Below, piece by piece: positions 6,760 through 13,874 of a stretch of DNA of 20,949 nucleotides. Under the pieces are notes generated by a model that worked only from the letters and a program-made list of their open reading frames with translations, made no database searches and was not told the DNA's origin. This DNA comes from an uncultured Veillonella sp. (GTDB taxonomy: Bacteria > Bacillota > Negativicutes > Veillonellales > Veillonellaceae), in assembly GCA_900552715.1 (NCBI GenBank), contig USAV01000022.1:1-20949 (forward strand), in the 5' to 3' direction. A program made the position numbers and the translations under genes. Numbering within the stretch: the stretch's first letter is position 1; every line of letters starts with the position of its first letter.

Positions 6760-7083
6760 TTATTTCTTCTTATGTGGTCCATGTTGAAAAATTTCTTTTA
6801 CAAGCCCCTCTCCAACAATTGCACTACCCTCCATGATAAAGAACTCCGTACCAACTTGTAAACTAGAATAATCTAGATTTTCATTTACAGGCAATGCATT
6901 AGCTCGAATTGGTTTATCAAAGATAACATCCTCACCATCAATAAAGTTGACCTCAAGATGCTCCTCAGTGCCTTTTACAACGATATGAGGACTATACTTT
7001 CCATTAATTAAATTTGGTGGGTTTGTCATCTTCTTACTAAAGAAAGTAACAGTGCAACTAATCGTAAAATCTAAACTGCTCAT
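6760..7083 (-). CDS. Small protein resembling EF-Tu C-terminal domain (domain 3)
   Basis: The protein is about 107 residues long with no signal peptide. Its pattern follows EF-Tu domain 3: an N-terminal strand FTISCTVTFF, a segment NPPNLINGKYSPHIVV that corresponds to EF-Tu's GG(R/K)xTP...GYRPQF stretch, and a C-terminal FFIMEGSAIVGEGLVKEIF that corresponds to FAIREGGRTVGAGVV. There is no GTPase domain. The likely start is the ATG at 7083, one base after the stop of the upstream gene (TAATATG), with GAGG 6 bases upstream. A GTG at 7095 would give four more residues. Stand-alone EF-Tu-domain-3-like proteins are poorly characterised. It could be an immunity or binding protein working with its neighbour, but function is unassigned. 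Confidence 0.72.
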   Translation of the reverse strand: MSSLDFTISCTVTFFSKKMTNPPNLINGKYSPHIVVKGTEEHLEVNFIDGEDVIFDKPIRANALPVNENLDYSSLQVGTEFFIMEGSAIVGEGLVKEIFQHGPHKKK

Positions 7084-7084
7084 A

Positions 7085-7501
7085 TTAGGCCTCACCGATC
7101 ACATATACCATATCACCTGTAAAATATATGTTCATTATACAGTGAACAGGATTTCCTTCAGTCCATAACCATCCTTGGAATACAGCACGTCCCCAATTAT
7201 AGGTCTCCGTAATGACCTCAAACTCACTTTCACTATACTCCTGTTGATACTGAGGTAACTCAATTCTTTTACCTGTGAAAGTATCTAGTATCGTACTATT
7301 AAAGACGAGAATTTCTAAATCATCAACATCACATCTCTCAAATACAATCTTAGCCTTATGAGTTTGTTCACCATCATTCTCATAGGAGAAAATATAATCA
7401 AAAGTAAAAATTAAATTACCATCTGCGTATTCTATTTTTTGTACCCTTGCATCGTGGAGAGAATACTTAAAATACTCTCCAAAAGATCTTGTGATTTTCA
7501 T
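7085..7501 (-). CDS. Hypothetical protein, possible immunity-type fold
   Basis: This is a 138-residue acidic cytoplasmic protein with no signal peptide or membrane segment. It starts MKITRSFGEYFKYSLHDARV, then alternates predicted beta strands (KIEYADGNLIFTFDYIF; KAKIVFERCDVDDLEILVF), with an aromatic-rich C-terminal half (YNWGRAVFQGWLWTEG). The motif SLHDARVxxIE...LIFxFD recalls small beta-rich proteins common around polymorphic-toxin immunity loci, but I cannot name a family, and no toxin gene is next to it. The ATG at 7501 has GGAG only 3 bases upstream; a TTG at 7513 is a less likely start. It is the first gene of a tightly spaced pair with the EF-Tu-domain-like gene. Confidence 0.7.
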   Translation of the reverse strand: MKITRSFGEYFKYSLHDARVQKIEYADGNLIFTFDYIFSYENDGEQTHKAKIVFERCDVDDLEILVFNSTILDTFTGKRIELPQYQQEYSESEFEVITETYNWGRAVFQGWLWTEGNPVHCIMNIYFTGDMVYVIGEA

Positions 7502-7570
7502 ATGCTCCAACAATAATAATTAAAAGAACAAATTATGTCTTATATTATTATATTTATTAACCATATATAG

Positions 7571-7606
7571 TCATAAAAGCCTCCTGCCAAAATGACAGGA
7601 GGCTTT
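7571..7606 (-). terminator. Terminator of guaA
   Basis: An 11-bp perfect stem AAAGCCTCCTG/CAGGAGGCTTT (7576-7586, 7596-7606) lies 36 bases after the guaA stop codon. On the minus strand the T-run is short (TTTT), so termination may be moderate. Confidence 0.8.
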
Positions 7607-7642
7607 GTTTCGGCAAGTTATAGCCAGAATTATTTGTTATTC

Positions 7643-9178
7643 TTATTCCCACTCAATTGTTGCAGGTGGTTTAGATGTAATATCGTACACGATACGGTTA
7701 ATGTGTTGTACTTCGTTTACGATACGACGGGAGATTGTGTCCAACACGTCGTAAGGGATGCGTGCCCAGTCAGCAGTCATGAAGTCTGTTGTTGTTACGC
7801 CACGCAATGCCAATGTGTAATCGTATGTACGGAAATCACCCATAACACCTACAGTACGTGTAGATGTTAATACTGCAAAGTATTGGTTGATGCTGCGATC
7901 AAGGCCAGCTTTTGCAATTTCGTCACGGAAGATGTAGTCCGCATCACGCAAGATATCGAGTTTCTCTTTAGTGATTTCGCCCATTACGCGAATAGCAAGA
8001 CCAGGACCTGGGAATGGTTGACGCCATACGAGGTAATCAGCCAAACCTAATTCAGAACCAAGTTCACGTACTTCGTCTTTAAAGAGGTTACGCAATGGTT
8101 CGATAAGGCCTTTAAAGTCTACAACTGCAGGCAAGCCACCTACGTTGTGGTGAGATTTAATAACTTCAGCTTCGCCAGTACCGGACTCGATAACGTCAGG
8201 GTAGATTGTACCTTGTGCTAAGAAGTCAACGGAACCGATTTTACGGCCTTCGTCTTCGAATACGCGGATGAATTCTTCGCCGATAGCCTTACGTTTTGCT
8301 TCTGGATCTTCAAGACCAGCCAATTTATCTAAGAAACGTTTTTCCGCATCCACACGGATGAAATGCATGCCGGAATCTTTGAAAGCTGCTTCAACTTCAT
8401 CACCTTCGTTTTTACGCATTAAACCATGGTCAACGAAGATACAAGTCAATTGGTCGCCAACAGCTTTGGAAATAAGAGCTGCCGCAACGGAGCTATCTAC
8501 ACCGCCAGACAATGCCAACAATACTTTGCCATCGCCTACAGTATTGCGGATTTCTTCAATAGCAGTTTTCGCATAGTTTGCCATTGTCCATGTGCCTGTG
8601 AAACCGCATACTTCATACAAGAAGTTGTGAAGCATTTCTTTACCATGTTCAGTGTGCAATACTTCTGCATGGTATTGCATAGCGTATAATTTACGCTCTT
8701 TGTTTTGCATGGATGCAACAGGGCAATCTTTTGTATGAGCAACAATTTCGAAACCTTCAGGTACTTTTGCTACATAGTCAACGTGGGACATCCATACAAC
8801 TTGGTCCTTGTCCAAGCCTTTGAACAATGGAGATGTAGTGTCCACTTTAGTAGGTGTTTTACCGAATTCACGGTTATCTGCAGATTTAACTTCGCCACCC
8901 AATGTATGCGCCATAAATTGCATACCATAGCACATGCCAAGGATAGGAATACCAAGTTCAAAAATCTCTTTTTCGATTTTTGGAGAGTTTTCTTCATACA
9001 CGCTGTTAGGGCCACCTGTGAAGATGATACCTTGCGGTTTTAATTCTTTAATTTTGTCCAGCGCTTTGTTGTATGGATATACTTCGCAGTATACGTGATT
9101 TTCACGAACACGGCGCGCGATCAATTGATTATATTGACCACCAAAGTCAACAACAATAACAAATTCCTTGTTTTCCAT
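7643..9178 (-). CDS. guaA: GMP synthase (glutamine-hydrolysing)
   Basis: The enzyme converts XMP to GMP using ATP and glutamine in purine synthesis. It has about 511 residues, the normal bacterial length. The N-terminal class I amidotransferase has the triad Cys83 (GMCYG), His170 and Glu172 (QYHAE). The ATP pyrophosphatase P-loop is LSGGVDSS (223-230). The C-terminal dimerisation domain ends in SKPPATIEWE, the standard GuaA terminus. I place the start at the ATG at 9178, which has GGAGG 6 bases upstream; an in-frame ATG (9190) and the upstream methionine at 9196 lie at or before that Shine-Dalgarno sequence. A -10 box, an overlapping dyad and a PurBox-like site lie upstream. Codon use looks strongly biased, as expected for a highly expressed gene. 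Confidence 0.98.
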   Translation of the reverse strand: MENKEFVIVVDFGGQYNQLIARRVRENHVYCEVYPYNKALDKIKELKPQGIIFTGGPNSVYEENSPKIEKEIFELGIPILGMCYGMQFMAHTLGGEVKSADNREFGKTPTKVDTTSPLFKGLDKDQVVWMSHVDYVAKVPEGFEIVAHTKDCPVASMQNKERKLYAMQYHAEVLHTEHGKEMLHNFLYEVCGFTGTWTMANYAKTAIEEIRNTVGDGKVLLALSGGVDSSVAAALISKAVGDQLTCIFVDHGLMRKNEGDEVEAAFKDSGMHFIRVDAEKRFLDKLAGLEDPEAKRKAIGEEFIRVFEDEGRKIGSVDFLAQGTIYPDVIESGTGEAEVIKSHHNVGGLPAVVDFKGLIEPLRNLFKDEVRELGSELGLADYLVWRQPFPGPGLAIRVMGEITKEKLDILRDADYIFRDEIAKAGLDRSINQYFAVLTSTRTVGVMGDFRTYDYTLALRGVTTTDFMTADWARIPYDVLDTISRRIVNEVQHINRIVYDITSKPPATIEWE

Positions 9179-9230
9179 GCCTTCCTCCATATGCATCTAT
9201 TTGTGAAAGTATATTCACTATTTTTTAATG

Positions 9231-9275
9231 CCCATACATTTCTGTACTGGGGGTGCGTTTTTTCGAAGCAAACGC
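9231..9275 (-). promoter_or_regulatory. Two stem-loops in the guaA leader
   Basis: In the predicted 5' leader, minus-strand order gives a stem GCGTTT/AAACGC (9275-9255) and then CCCA(G)TACA/TGTATGGG with a GAAA tetraloop (9251-9231). The second hairpin is followed by A-rich, not T-rich, sequence, so it is not a terminator. The conserved core of a guanine riboswitch is not present. The role is unknown. Confidence 0.4.
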
Positions 9276-9293
9276 TAATTTTCATTACATTTC

Positions 9294-9335
9294 ATTATAC
9301 CATACGAAGAATATGGACTCCATATATTCCGTATG
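9294..9335 (-). promoter_or_regulatory. guaA promoter with overlapping dyad
   Basis: On the minus strand a consensus extended -10, TGG then TATAAT (9299-9294), lies 116 bases upstream of the guaA start codon. No good -35 box is seen. Instead a long imperfect dyad, CATACG...TCCAT / ATGGA...CGTATG (9301-9335), covers that position, as an operator would. Confidence 0.6.
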
Positions 9336-9355
9336 AAATTTATAGAAAAGATTTT

Positions 9356-9368
9356 AATGTTCGGATTT
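9356..9368 (-). promoter_or_regulatory. PurBox-like PurR operator half-site
   Basis: Read on the minus strand, AAATCCGAACATT matches the Bacillus PurR box AWWWCCGAACWWT at all 13 positions. It lies about 60 bases upstream of the guaA -10. PurR normally uses two inverted boxes 16-17 bases apart. A degenerate partner (TTCATACGGAATA, read after about 18 bases) is present but poor. Confidence 0.6.
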
Positions 9369-9451
9369 TAATATATTTCCCTGAAATGAACCTAACCTAT
9401 TCCAACAACTACCAACTATACCCTACTCTGGCCAGCTCTTTATGTTAAATC

Positions 9452-9649
9452 CTACTCTTTATGATCCTCGCGTTTAGACATTTTAACGGCCCCTACAGGA
9501 CAAATTGAATAACAATCGCCACAGCCGATACAGCCTTTGCCAATGTTAAACTGAGTCTCCCCTTTGGTGATGCATTGAACGGGACAATCTACAGCACACG
9601 CACCACACTTAACACAAGTGTCATCGATATGAAATTTTAGATTTCCCAT
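9452..9649 (-). CDS. 2[4Fe-4S] ferredoxin
   Basis: A 65-residue electron carrier has two canonical cluster motifs: Cys12, 15, 18 and 22 (CVKCGACAVDCP) and Cys40, 43, 46 and 50 (CIGCGDCYSICP). Each motif's last cysteine, followed by Pro, usually ligates the opposite cluster. An extra Cys26 lies outside the motifs. The size and layout match clostridial-type ferredoxins used by anaerobes with pyruvate:ferredoxin oxidoreductase and related enzymes. The tail KMSKREDHKE is charged. AGGAGG lies 8 bases before the ATG. Upstream (9650-9771) is AT-rich with no confident promoter. The gene stands alone, with guaA starting 273 bases further on and a guaA promoter between them. Confidence 0.95.
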   Translation of the reverse strand: MGNLKFHIDDTCVKCGACAVDCPVQCITKGETQFNIGKGCIGCGDCYSICPVGAVKMSKREDHKE

Positions 9650-9771
9650 TTACATCACCTCCGATTTTTGATTATCCATCAACTACTACCAACGCTAGGG
9701 ATCATAAATTCTATTACAATGCCGCCGCTGATACTATTAAACTTTTACAATTAAATAATATATATTTTTCC

Positions 9772-9826
9772 GATACTACCAGTTAAAAGTATTTATTTTT
9801 AACTGGTAGTATCTCTAATTTGAGAT
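9772..9826. repeat. 17-bp perfect inverted repeat
   Basis: The arms GATACTACCAGTTAAAA (9772-9788) and its exact complement (9797-9813) flank an 8-base AT loop. A second small dyad ATCTC/GAGAT (9811-9815, 9822-9826) overlaps it. The repeat lies 18 bases after the HAD gene stop codon, where a terminator would be expected. However, the minus strand continues GGAAAAATATA with no T-run. It may be a transcript-end stabilising hairpin, a weak terminator or a small palindromic element. Confidence 0.65.
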
Positions 9827-9830
9827 ATGA

Positions 9831-10970
9831 TTACTGATTCTTAAGTAGTTCATTATTGTACGCAATAGCTGAATAGATTGCTTTTGCCACGCCTTGGTGG
9901 TTATTATCTGTAGTCACGTAGCGTGCTGCTTCTTTAATATTCGGTTTACCATTTCCCATAGCAACGCCAGCGCCTGCAAAGCGCAGCATAGATAGGTCGT
10001 TTTCACTGTCACCGAGTGTCATTACTTCGTCCGGACTAAAGCCCCAGTGATTTGCCAAGGCTTCTACAGCTGTGCCCTTTGTAGTATGTGGTAATACGAA
10101 TTCTAAGTTACCTTCACTAGAGAGCAGCACGTCATAAAAACGTTCACGGCCTGTACCATCGTGAGACATACCTTGGTATTCATCGCGTAAGTCTTGTAAG
10201 ATACGTTGGCGCATAGGCTCGTCGCCATAGAAGATTTGCATCTTCTCAGGGCCTTCGTCTAAGGATTCCATATGAGCTAGCAAATCACATACCATCGTAC
10301 GGGTTGCCAAGATAAATGGACGGATATTAGGTCTAAAGAAGAAATTAGACTGTTCTACTTCACACTCAGACATATTTGCATGTGCCGCTGCATCACCCTC
10401 GGCTAAAGCATAGTGATCATGTGTTTCACCTGGCAAATGTTTTTCTGTATCAGAAGGTATATGATTGTCCATTACGCTATGGGAACTCGTTGCATCACTA
10501 TCATTACCTTCCTTACATTCATCTAAGCATGCACCTAAGCGTTCAGGCGTAATGCATCTGGACGGTGGATACATACCAAAGATTTTATCTTTCACATAAG
10601 CCTCTACATAGACACCATAGGTTAAAAGTTTGCGCAACAAATAGAGTGCTTGTTCCTTATCAAAGGTTACATGGAACAAACTACGGTTTTCTTCCTTATC
10701 CATTACATAGGCCCCATTGGTACACATGAAATAGCGTAAACATGGTAGTTTCTCGATAACATCATTCATCTCATTCCAAGCGCGACCAGAAGCGATGGCT
10801 ACACGAATGCCACTTTCACGAGCGGCACGAATCGCCTCGATAGCCTCATCTGGAATTGCTTTCGCATCGTTAACCAAAGTGCCATCTACATCGGATGCAA
10901 TGAATCGAATGGGTTTATCACCGATAAGACCTATATAGTTTTTAATTTGTAATGTTTCAGCTGAAGACAT
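9831..10970 (-). CDS. Cof-type HAD-superfamily hydrolase with cap insertion
   Basis: This 379-residue member of the Cof/YidA (HAD IIB) phosphatases probably dephosphorylates sugar phosphates or similar small metabolites. Motif I is SDVDGTLV with nucleophile Asp27 and Asp29, motif II is ASGR (Ser61), motif III is Lys298, and motif IV is LGDSENDLSML with Asp321 and Asp325. The family is usually near 270 residues. The excess is mainly a hydrophilic insertion at about 152-208 in the cap domain, rich in Asp, Glu, His, Ser and Asn (for example NDSDATSSHS and GETHDHYALAEGD). It looks disordered and interrupts the substrate-specificity cap. The ATG at 10970 has GGAGG 4 bases upstream. The gene is flanked by AT-rich noncoding DNA and seems monocistronic. 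Confidence 0.9.
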   Translation of the reverse strand: MSSAETLQIKNYIGLIGDKPIRFIASDVDGTLVNDAKAIPDEAIEAIRAARESGIRVAIASGRAWNEMNDVIEKLPCLRYFMCTNGAYVMDKEENRSLFHVTFDKEQALYLLRKLLTYGVYVEAYVKDKIFGMYPPSRCITPERLGACLDECKEGNDSDATSSHSVMDNHIPSDTEKHLPGETHDHYALAEGDAAAHANMSECEVEQSNFFFRPNIRPFILATRTMVCDLLAHMESLDEGPEKMQIFYGDEPMRQRILQDLRDEYQGMSHDGTGRERFYDVLLSSEGNLEFVLPHTTKGTAVEALANHWGFSPDEVMTLGDSENDLSMLRFAGAGVAMGNGKPNIKEAARYVTTDNNHQGVAKAIYSAIAYNNELLKNQ

Positions 10971-11053
10971 AAAGCCTCCTTTAATACGGTATATAAATGG
11001 ATAGATATTATTGTAAATCAGTAGTACAGTAATACTTAGACGTATATATAAGC

Positions 11054-11133
11054 AAAAATATAACGATTAAAATTTAGGGATTGAAGTACAAGATCAAAAT
11101 ATTAAGATTGAAATATAGAATTAAAATGTAAAG
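11054..11133. repeat. Degenerate ~27-bp tandem repeat
   Basis: Two adjacent 27-base units (11080-11106 and 11107-11133) begin ATTGAA and share ATTGAA.TA.A..AT.AAAAT.T.AAG. A weaker third copy precedes them (about 11054-11079). The block lies in the 232-base AT-rich gap between the divergent genes at 9831-10970 and 11203-11529. Apart from this repeat I see no clear promoter for either gene there. Confidence 0.6.
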
Positions 11134-11202
11134 TAATCCCGTCCTAAATATCTCTATAAAAATACATAAATGGTAATCGACATAGATAGGAAGTGAAACT
11201 AT

Positions 11203-11529
11203 ATGCGCATCATAATGGATCGAGATGCAGTTTGTGCAGGTGATGATATGAATCATCATCGGGAGGAATTTGTCGTTCCAGATGATATCACCATAGCCGG
11301 TTTATTTGAATTTCTTGAGTTTAAGTACATTCCAGTCATCGCTGGAAATAACGTTGTCTGGGCGCTCTATTATCATGAACGTGAACTAGGAGCCTATTTC
11401 ACCAAAATTCAGAGTTTCATAAACGGAAATATCTCATTATCATCCATCATTAATAGCTCTGAAAAAGACCACGAATTCTACCTACACTATTACAGCCATC
11501 CTGATAGATATAGAAAACGCTTTATTTAG
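11203..11529 (+). CDS. Hypothetical protein
   Basis: This is a 108-residue soluble protein with no signal peptide. It begins MRIIMDRDAVCAGDDMNHHR, then has a predicted strand-helix region (FVVPDDITIAGLFEFLEF), a central YIPVIAGNNVVWALYYHE, and a basic end HPDRYRKRFI. I do not recognise a named family, but the MDRDxVCxGDD opening followed by a segment around a central Trp looks like a conserved domain and not random coding. The ATG at 11203 has a weak Shine-Dalgarno sequence (AGGAAG), and no better start is present. Its 3' end overlaps the convergent amidohydrolase gene by 8 bases. No partner gene or operon is evident. Confidence 0.68.
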   Translation: MRIIMDRDAVCAGDDMNHHREEFVVPDDITIAGLFEFLEFKYIPVIAGNNVVWALYYHERELGAYFTKIQSFINGNISLSSIINSSEKDHEFYLHYYSHPDRYRKRFI

Positions 11530-12703
11530 TTGCATTAAATTCAGCAACAATTTCTTCTAATACATCTGGATTTTCTACCAATCGTAACAAGGTGCGGCCT
11601 ATAATATTAGCACCATCCACAATTGTTCGTTCAATAGTGGATTCTAGCATAGCGGCAGCGAATTCTTTAGAATGGCACACCTTATCTTCCCCAGCAAGGC
11701 GCAATTTAGGGTGGAATGCAGCACATTGATAACTAACATTGCCGATGTCTGAGCTGCCCCCAATATCTGCTGGGCCTGGTTTGAAATCAATGCCCATATC
11801 AGACATTACATCTTCAATGAGAGCTGTGCCTCTATGGTTTTGGTTCATATCATCATAAGGATTACCGTAGAACTCTACATCTACAGTAGTGCCTGTACAG
11901 AGGGCAGCACCTTCAAAGATTTTTTTGATTTGTTCAGATAGACCATTCAAATATTCACGTTCAGTATGACGCACGGTCACCTCTAATTCGCCGAAGTCAG
12001 GAATGACATTAGATGCAGTACCACCGGCAATGATCCATGTGCCAATACGACTTTCAGGCCGTACTTGTTGACGCATCATATCCATCGCATGAATAGCGAG
12101 TTGTACCCCATTTACCGCATTGATACCATTCCAAGGCTCACCAGCTGCATGAGCTGGTTTACCGTGATAGCGAGCGCGGAAGCAGTCGAGGGCCAAAAAT
12201 TGTGAATTAGGTCGTGTTTCTTCCCCATCAAGATGAACCATGATAACAAAATCATAGTCTTTAAACACCCCTGCATTACACATATCTACCTTGCAACCTG
12301 TGGCTTCTTCATCAGGTGTACCGATGATATCGATGTCCATATTGAAAGCAACGCCGTCTTGTTTCATTTTATGTAGTGTTAATGCTGCCAGAACACTCAT
12401 AGAACCACTAGCAGAGTGACCACATGCATGGCCTACTTCAGGGAGTGCATCATATTCACATAAAATTGCCAAACGACCTTTTGGATGATCTACTTTCACA
12501 GCAGAAGCCTTGAACGCTGTTGGCAAATTACAGAATTCATAGGTTACATCCATGCCATGTTTTTCAAGAACAGCGCCAATCGTTTTAACGGACTCAAATT
12601 CATGACTCGACAGTTCAGGATTCTTAGCTAATGTATAATTGATGGCAAACGCATCAGGTGTGAAGCTTTTACAAAGATCAGAAAAGGTATTCGTAAGGGA
12701 CAT
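11522..12703 (-). CDS. M20 family metallo-amidohydrolase/peptidase (M20D, ACY1L2-like)
   Basis: This is a 393-residue cytoplasmic zinc-type hydrolase that cleaves amide bonds in N-acyl amino acids or small dipeptides. The metal site is visible as CEYDALPEVGHACGH (82-96), the catalytic and ligand acids as TPDEEATG (Glu132, Glu133), and further ligands at His157 and His344 (CHSKEF). The inserted dimerisation domain spans roughly 175-290 and contains YHGKPAHAAGEPWNGINAV. The LCEYDALPxxGHACGH form resembles AbgB/ACY1L2-type enzymes, such as those acting on aminobenzoyl-glutamate or beta-Ala-Lys, but the substrate cannot be read from the sequence. The ATG at 12703 has GGAGG 4 bases upstream; an in-frame TTG at 12727 is less likely. 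Confidence 0.92.
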   Translation of the reverse strand: MSLTNTFSDLCKSFTPDAFAINYTLAKNPELSSHEFESVKTIGAVLEKHGMDVTYEFCNLPTAFKASAVKVDHPKGRLAILCEYDALPEVGHACGHSASGSMSVLAALTLHKMKQDGVAFNMDIDIIGTPDEEATGCKVDMCNAGVFKDYDFVIMVHLDGEETRPNSQFLALDCFRARYHGKPAHAAGEPWNGINAVNGVQLAIHAMDMMRQQVRPESRIGTWIIAGGTASNVIPDFGELEVTVRHTEREYLNGLSEQIKKIFEGAALCTGTTVDVEFYGNPYDDMNQNHRGTALIEDVMSDMGIDFKPGPADIGGSSDIGNVSYQCAAFHPKLRLAGEDKVCHSKEFAAAMLESTIERTIVDGANIIGRTLLRLVENPDVLEEIVAEFNATK

Positions 12704-12875
12704 AGTGCCTCCATGTATATACGCCAATGATTGTAAAGAATGAAGATGCTCTACAACCTAAAATAGAAAAAGTTATATTACTACAAAGTATGTCCTAAGA
12801 GAGAGCCATCTTAAATAAAAATTTTAAATATAATGATAAATATAAAACTCATTTACTCTTAATTATACAATGTTA

Positions 12876-12904
12876 TTGCCTATTATTGTAAAATTCCGTA
12901 CAAT
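12876..12904 (+). promoter_or_regulatory. Promoter of the amino-acid-binding protein gene, with TACAAT/ATTGTA dyad
   Basis: TTGCCT (12876-12881) and TACAAT (12899-12904) are 17 bases apart. An inverted pair TACAAT (12866-12871) and ATTGTA (12885-12890) straddles the -35 box and could be an operator. The start codon is 50 bases downstream of the -10. The rest of 12704-12865 is AT-rich with nothing else I can support. Confidence 0.6.
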
Positions 12905-12953
12905 ATAAACAGAATTTGATAAACCATGTATATGGATGTTTGAGGAGGTTTCT

Positions 12954-13736
12954 ATGTTTAAGTTCAAAAAATTGACAGCCATCGCCCTCGTAGCGGTAGC
13001 AGCAATGGGTTTATTGGCTGGTTGTGGCAATGACAAACCAAAAATGACACAACAAGAAGGTGTATTGCGTGTAGGTTCTGAAACTACATTCCCACCATTC
13101 GAATTCACTGAAGGCGACAAATACGTTGGTTTCGACGTTGATTTGTCCGAAGCAATTGCTAAAAAACTTGGTTTAAAAATGGAATTCAAATCCATGGGCT
13201 TCGATGCTTTGATTCCAGCAGTTCAATCTGGCGATATCGACATGATCGCAGCAGGTATCAACGCTACACCTGAACGTGAAAAAGTATTGGACTTCTCCGA
13301 TGTATACTTCGACCAAGGTGGTTTCATCACAGTTGTTCGTAAAGACAACACAACAATCCATAACATGGATGAATTAGCAGGTCATACTGTAGGTGCTCAA
13401 ATCGGTACTATCCCTGTTGAAATGGCTCAAAAAATCCCTAATACAACAGTAAAACAAATTGATTCCAATGCTAATATCTTCATGGAATTGAAAGCTGGTA
13501 CAATCGACGGTGCTATCATCGATAACGCAGTGGCTATGTACTACCTTAAACAAGGTGCTGACAAAGACCTTAAACTCGTAGGCGAACCTACTAAAGCTGA
13601 AGGTACAGTTCTTGGCATGAAAAAAGGCAACAAAGCTTTACAAGAAGCTGTTAACAAAGCTCTTAAAGAACTTAAAGAAGACGGCACTTACCAAAAAATC
13701 TACGACAAATGGTTCGGCGATTACAACAAAAAATAA
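12954..13736 (+). CDS. Amino-acid ABC transporter substrate-binding lipoprotein (SBP family 3)
   Basis: This is a 260-residue binding protein of the GlnH/ArtJ/HisJ type. The signal peptide ends GLLAGC, with the lipidated cysteine at residue 24. The N-lobe begins VLRVGSETTFPPFEF, and the ligand region includes DMIAAGINATPEREKVLDFS (Arg108 probably binds the amino-acid carboxylate). The C-lobe has DGAIIDNAVAMYYLK and ends YQKIYDKWFGDYNKK, as usual. The start is the ATG at 12954 with GAGGAGG 6 bases upstream; an ATG at 12936 precedes that Shine-Dalgarno sequence. No permease or ATPase gene is next to it, and a terminator follows at once, so it is an orphan that must work with a transporter encoded elsewhere. 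The amino-acid specificity is unknown. Codon bias suggests high expression. Confidence 0.94.
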   Translation: MFKFKKLTAIALVAVAAMGLLAGCGNDKPKMTQQEGVLRVGSETTFPPFEFTEGDKYVGFDVDLSEAIAKKLGLKMEFKSMGFDALIPAVQSGDIDMIAAGINATPEREKVLDFSDVYFDQGGFITVVRKDNTTIHNMDELAGHTVGAQIGTIPVEMAQKIPNTTVKQIDSNANIFMELKAGTIDGAIIDNAVAMYYLKQGADKDLKLVGEPTKAEGTVLGMKKGNKALQEAVNKALKELKEDGTYQKIYDKWFGDYNKK

Positions 13737-13765
13737 TATCTATCTCTATAAACTAGGATAAATAT

Positions 13766-13796
13766 AACCCCTCTGAAAGACTTCAGAGGGGTTTTT
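13766..13796 (+). terminator. Intrinsic terminator after the binding-protein gene
   Basis: A 12-bp perfect stem AACCCCTCTGAA/TTCAGAGGGGTT with loop AGAC runs into TTTTT. Confidence 0.95.
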
Positions 13797-13802
13797 CCTC
13801 TT

Positions 13803-13830
13803 TTACGGTCCCTTGCGTTCGTTATATAAT
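13803..13830 (+). promoter_or_regulatory. Likely promoter of the Sel1-like gene
   Basis: TTACGG (13803-13808) and a perfect TATAAT (13825-13830) are 16 bases apart, 44 bases upstream of the start codon and immediately after the previous terminator. Confidence 0.55.
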
Positions 13831-13874
13831 AAATACGTATTCTATAGTAAATGTAACTAATTAAAGGAGGCCTT

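Noticed and set aside
8268..9043. Several plus-strand open frames opposite guaA
   Set aside because: They are shadows of the strongly biased guaA codons, with no Shine-Dalgarno sequence or recognisable domain.
9179..9293. Guanine riboswitch in the guaA leader
   Set aside because: The leader lacks the conserved three-way junction core and loop sequences of the purine riboswitch and has no terminator with a T-run.
9095..9448. 117-codon plus-strand frame upstream of guaA
   Set aside because: It overlaps the guaA 5' end and its promoter region, and its sequence is Phe/Tyr-rich as expected from AT-rich noncoding DNA. No Shine-Dalgarno sequence is seen.
9772..9813. Classical intrinsic terminator of the HAD gene
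   Set aside because: The hairpin is long, but no T-run follows on the relevant strand, so I list it as an inverted repeat only.
11054..11133. CRISPR-like array
   Set aside because: The repeats are adjacent with no spacers, are degenerate, and there are no cas genes nearby.
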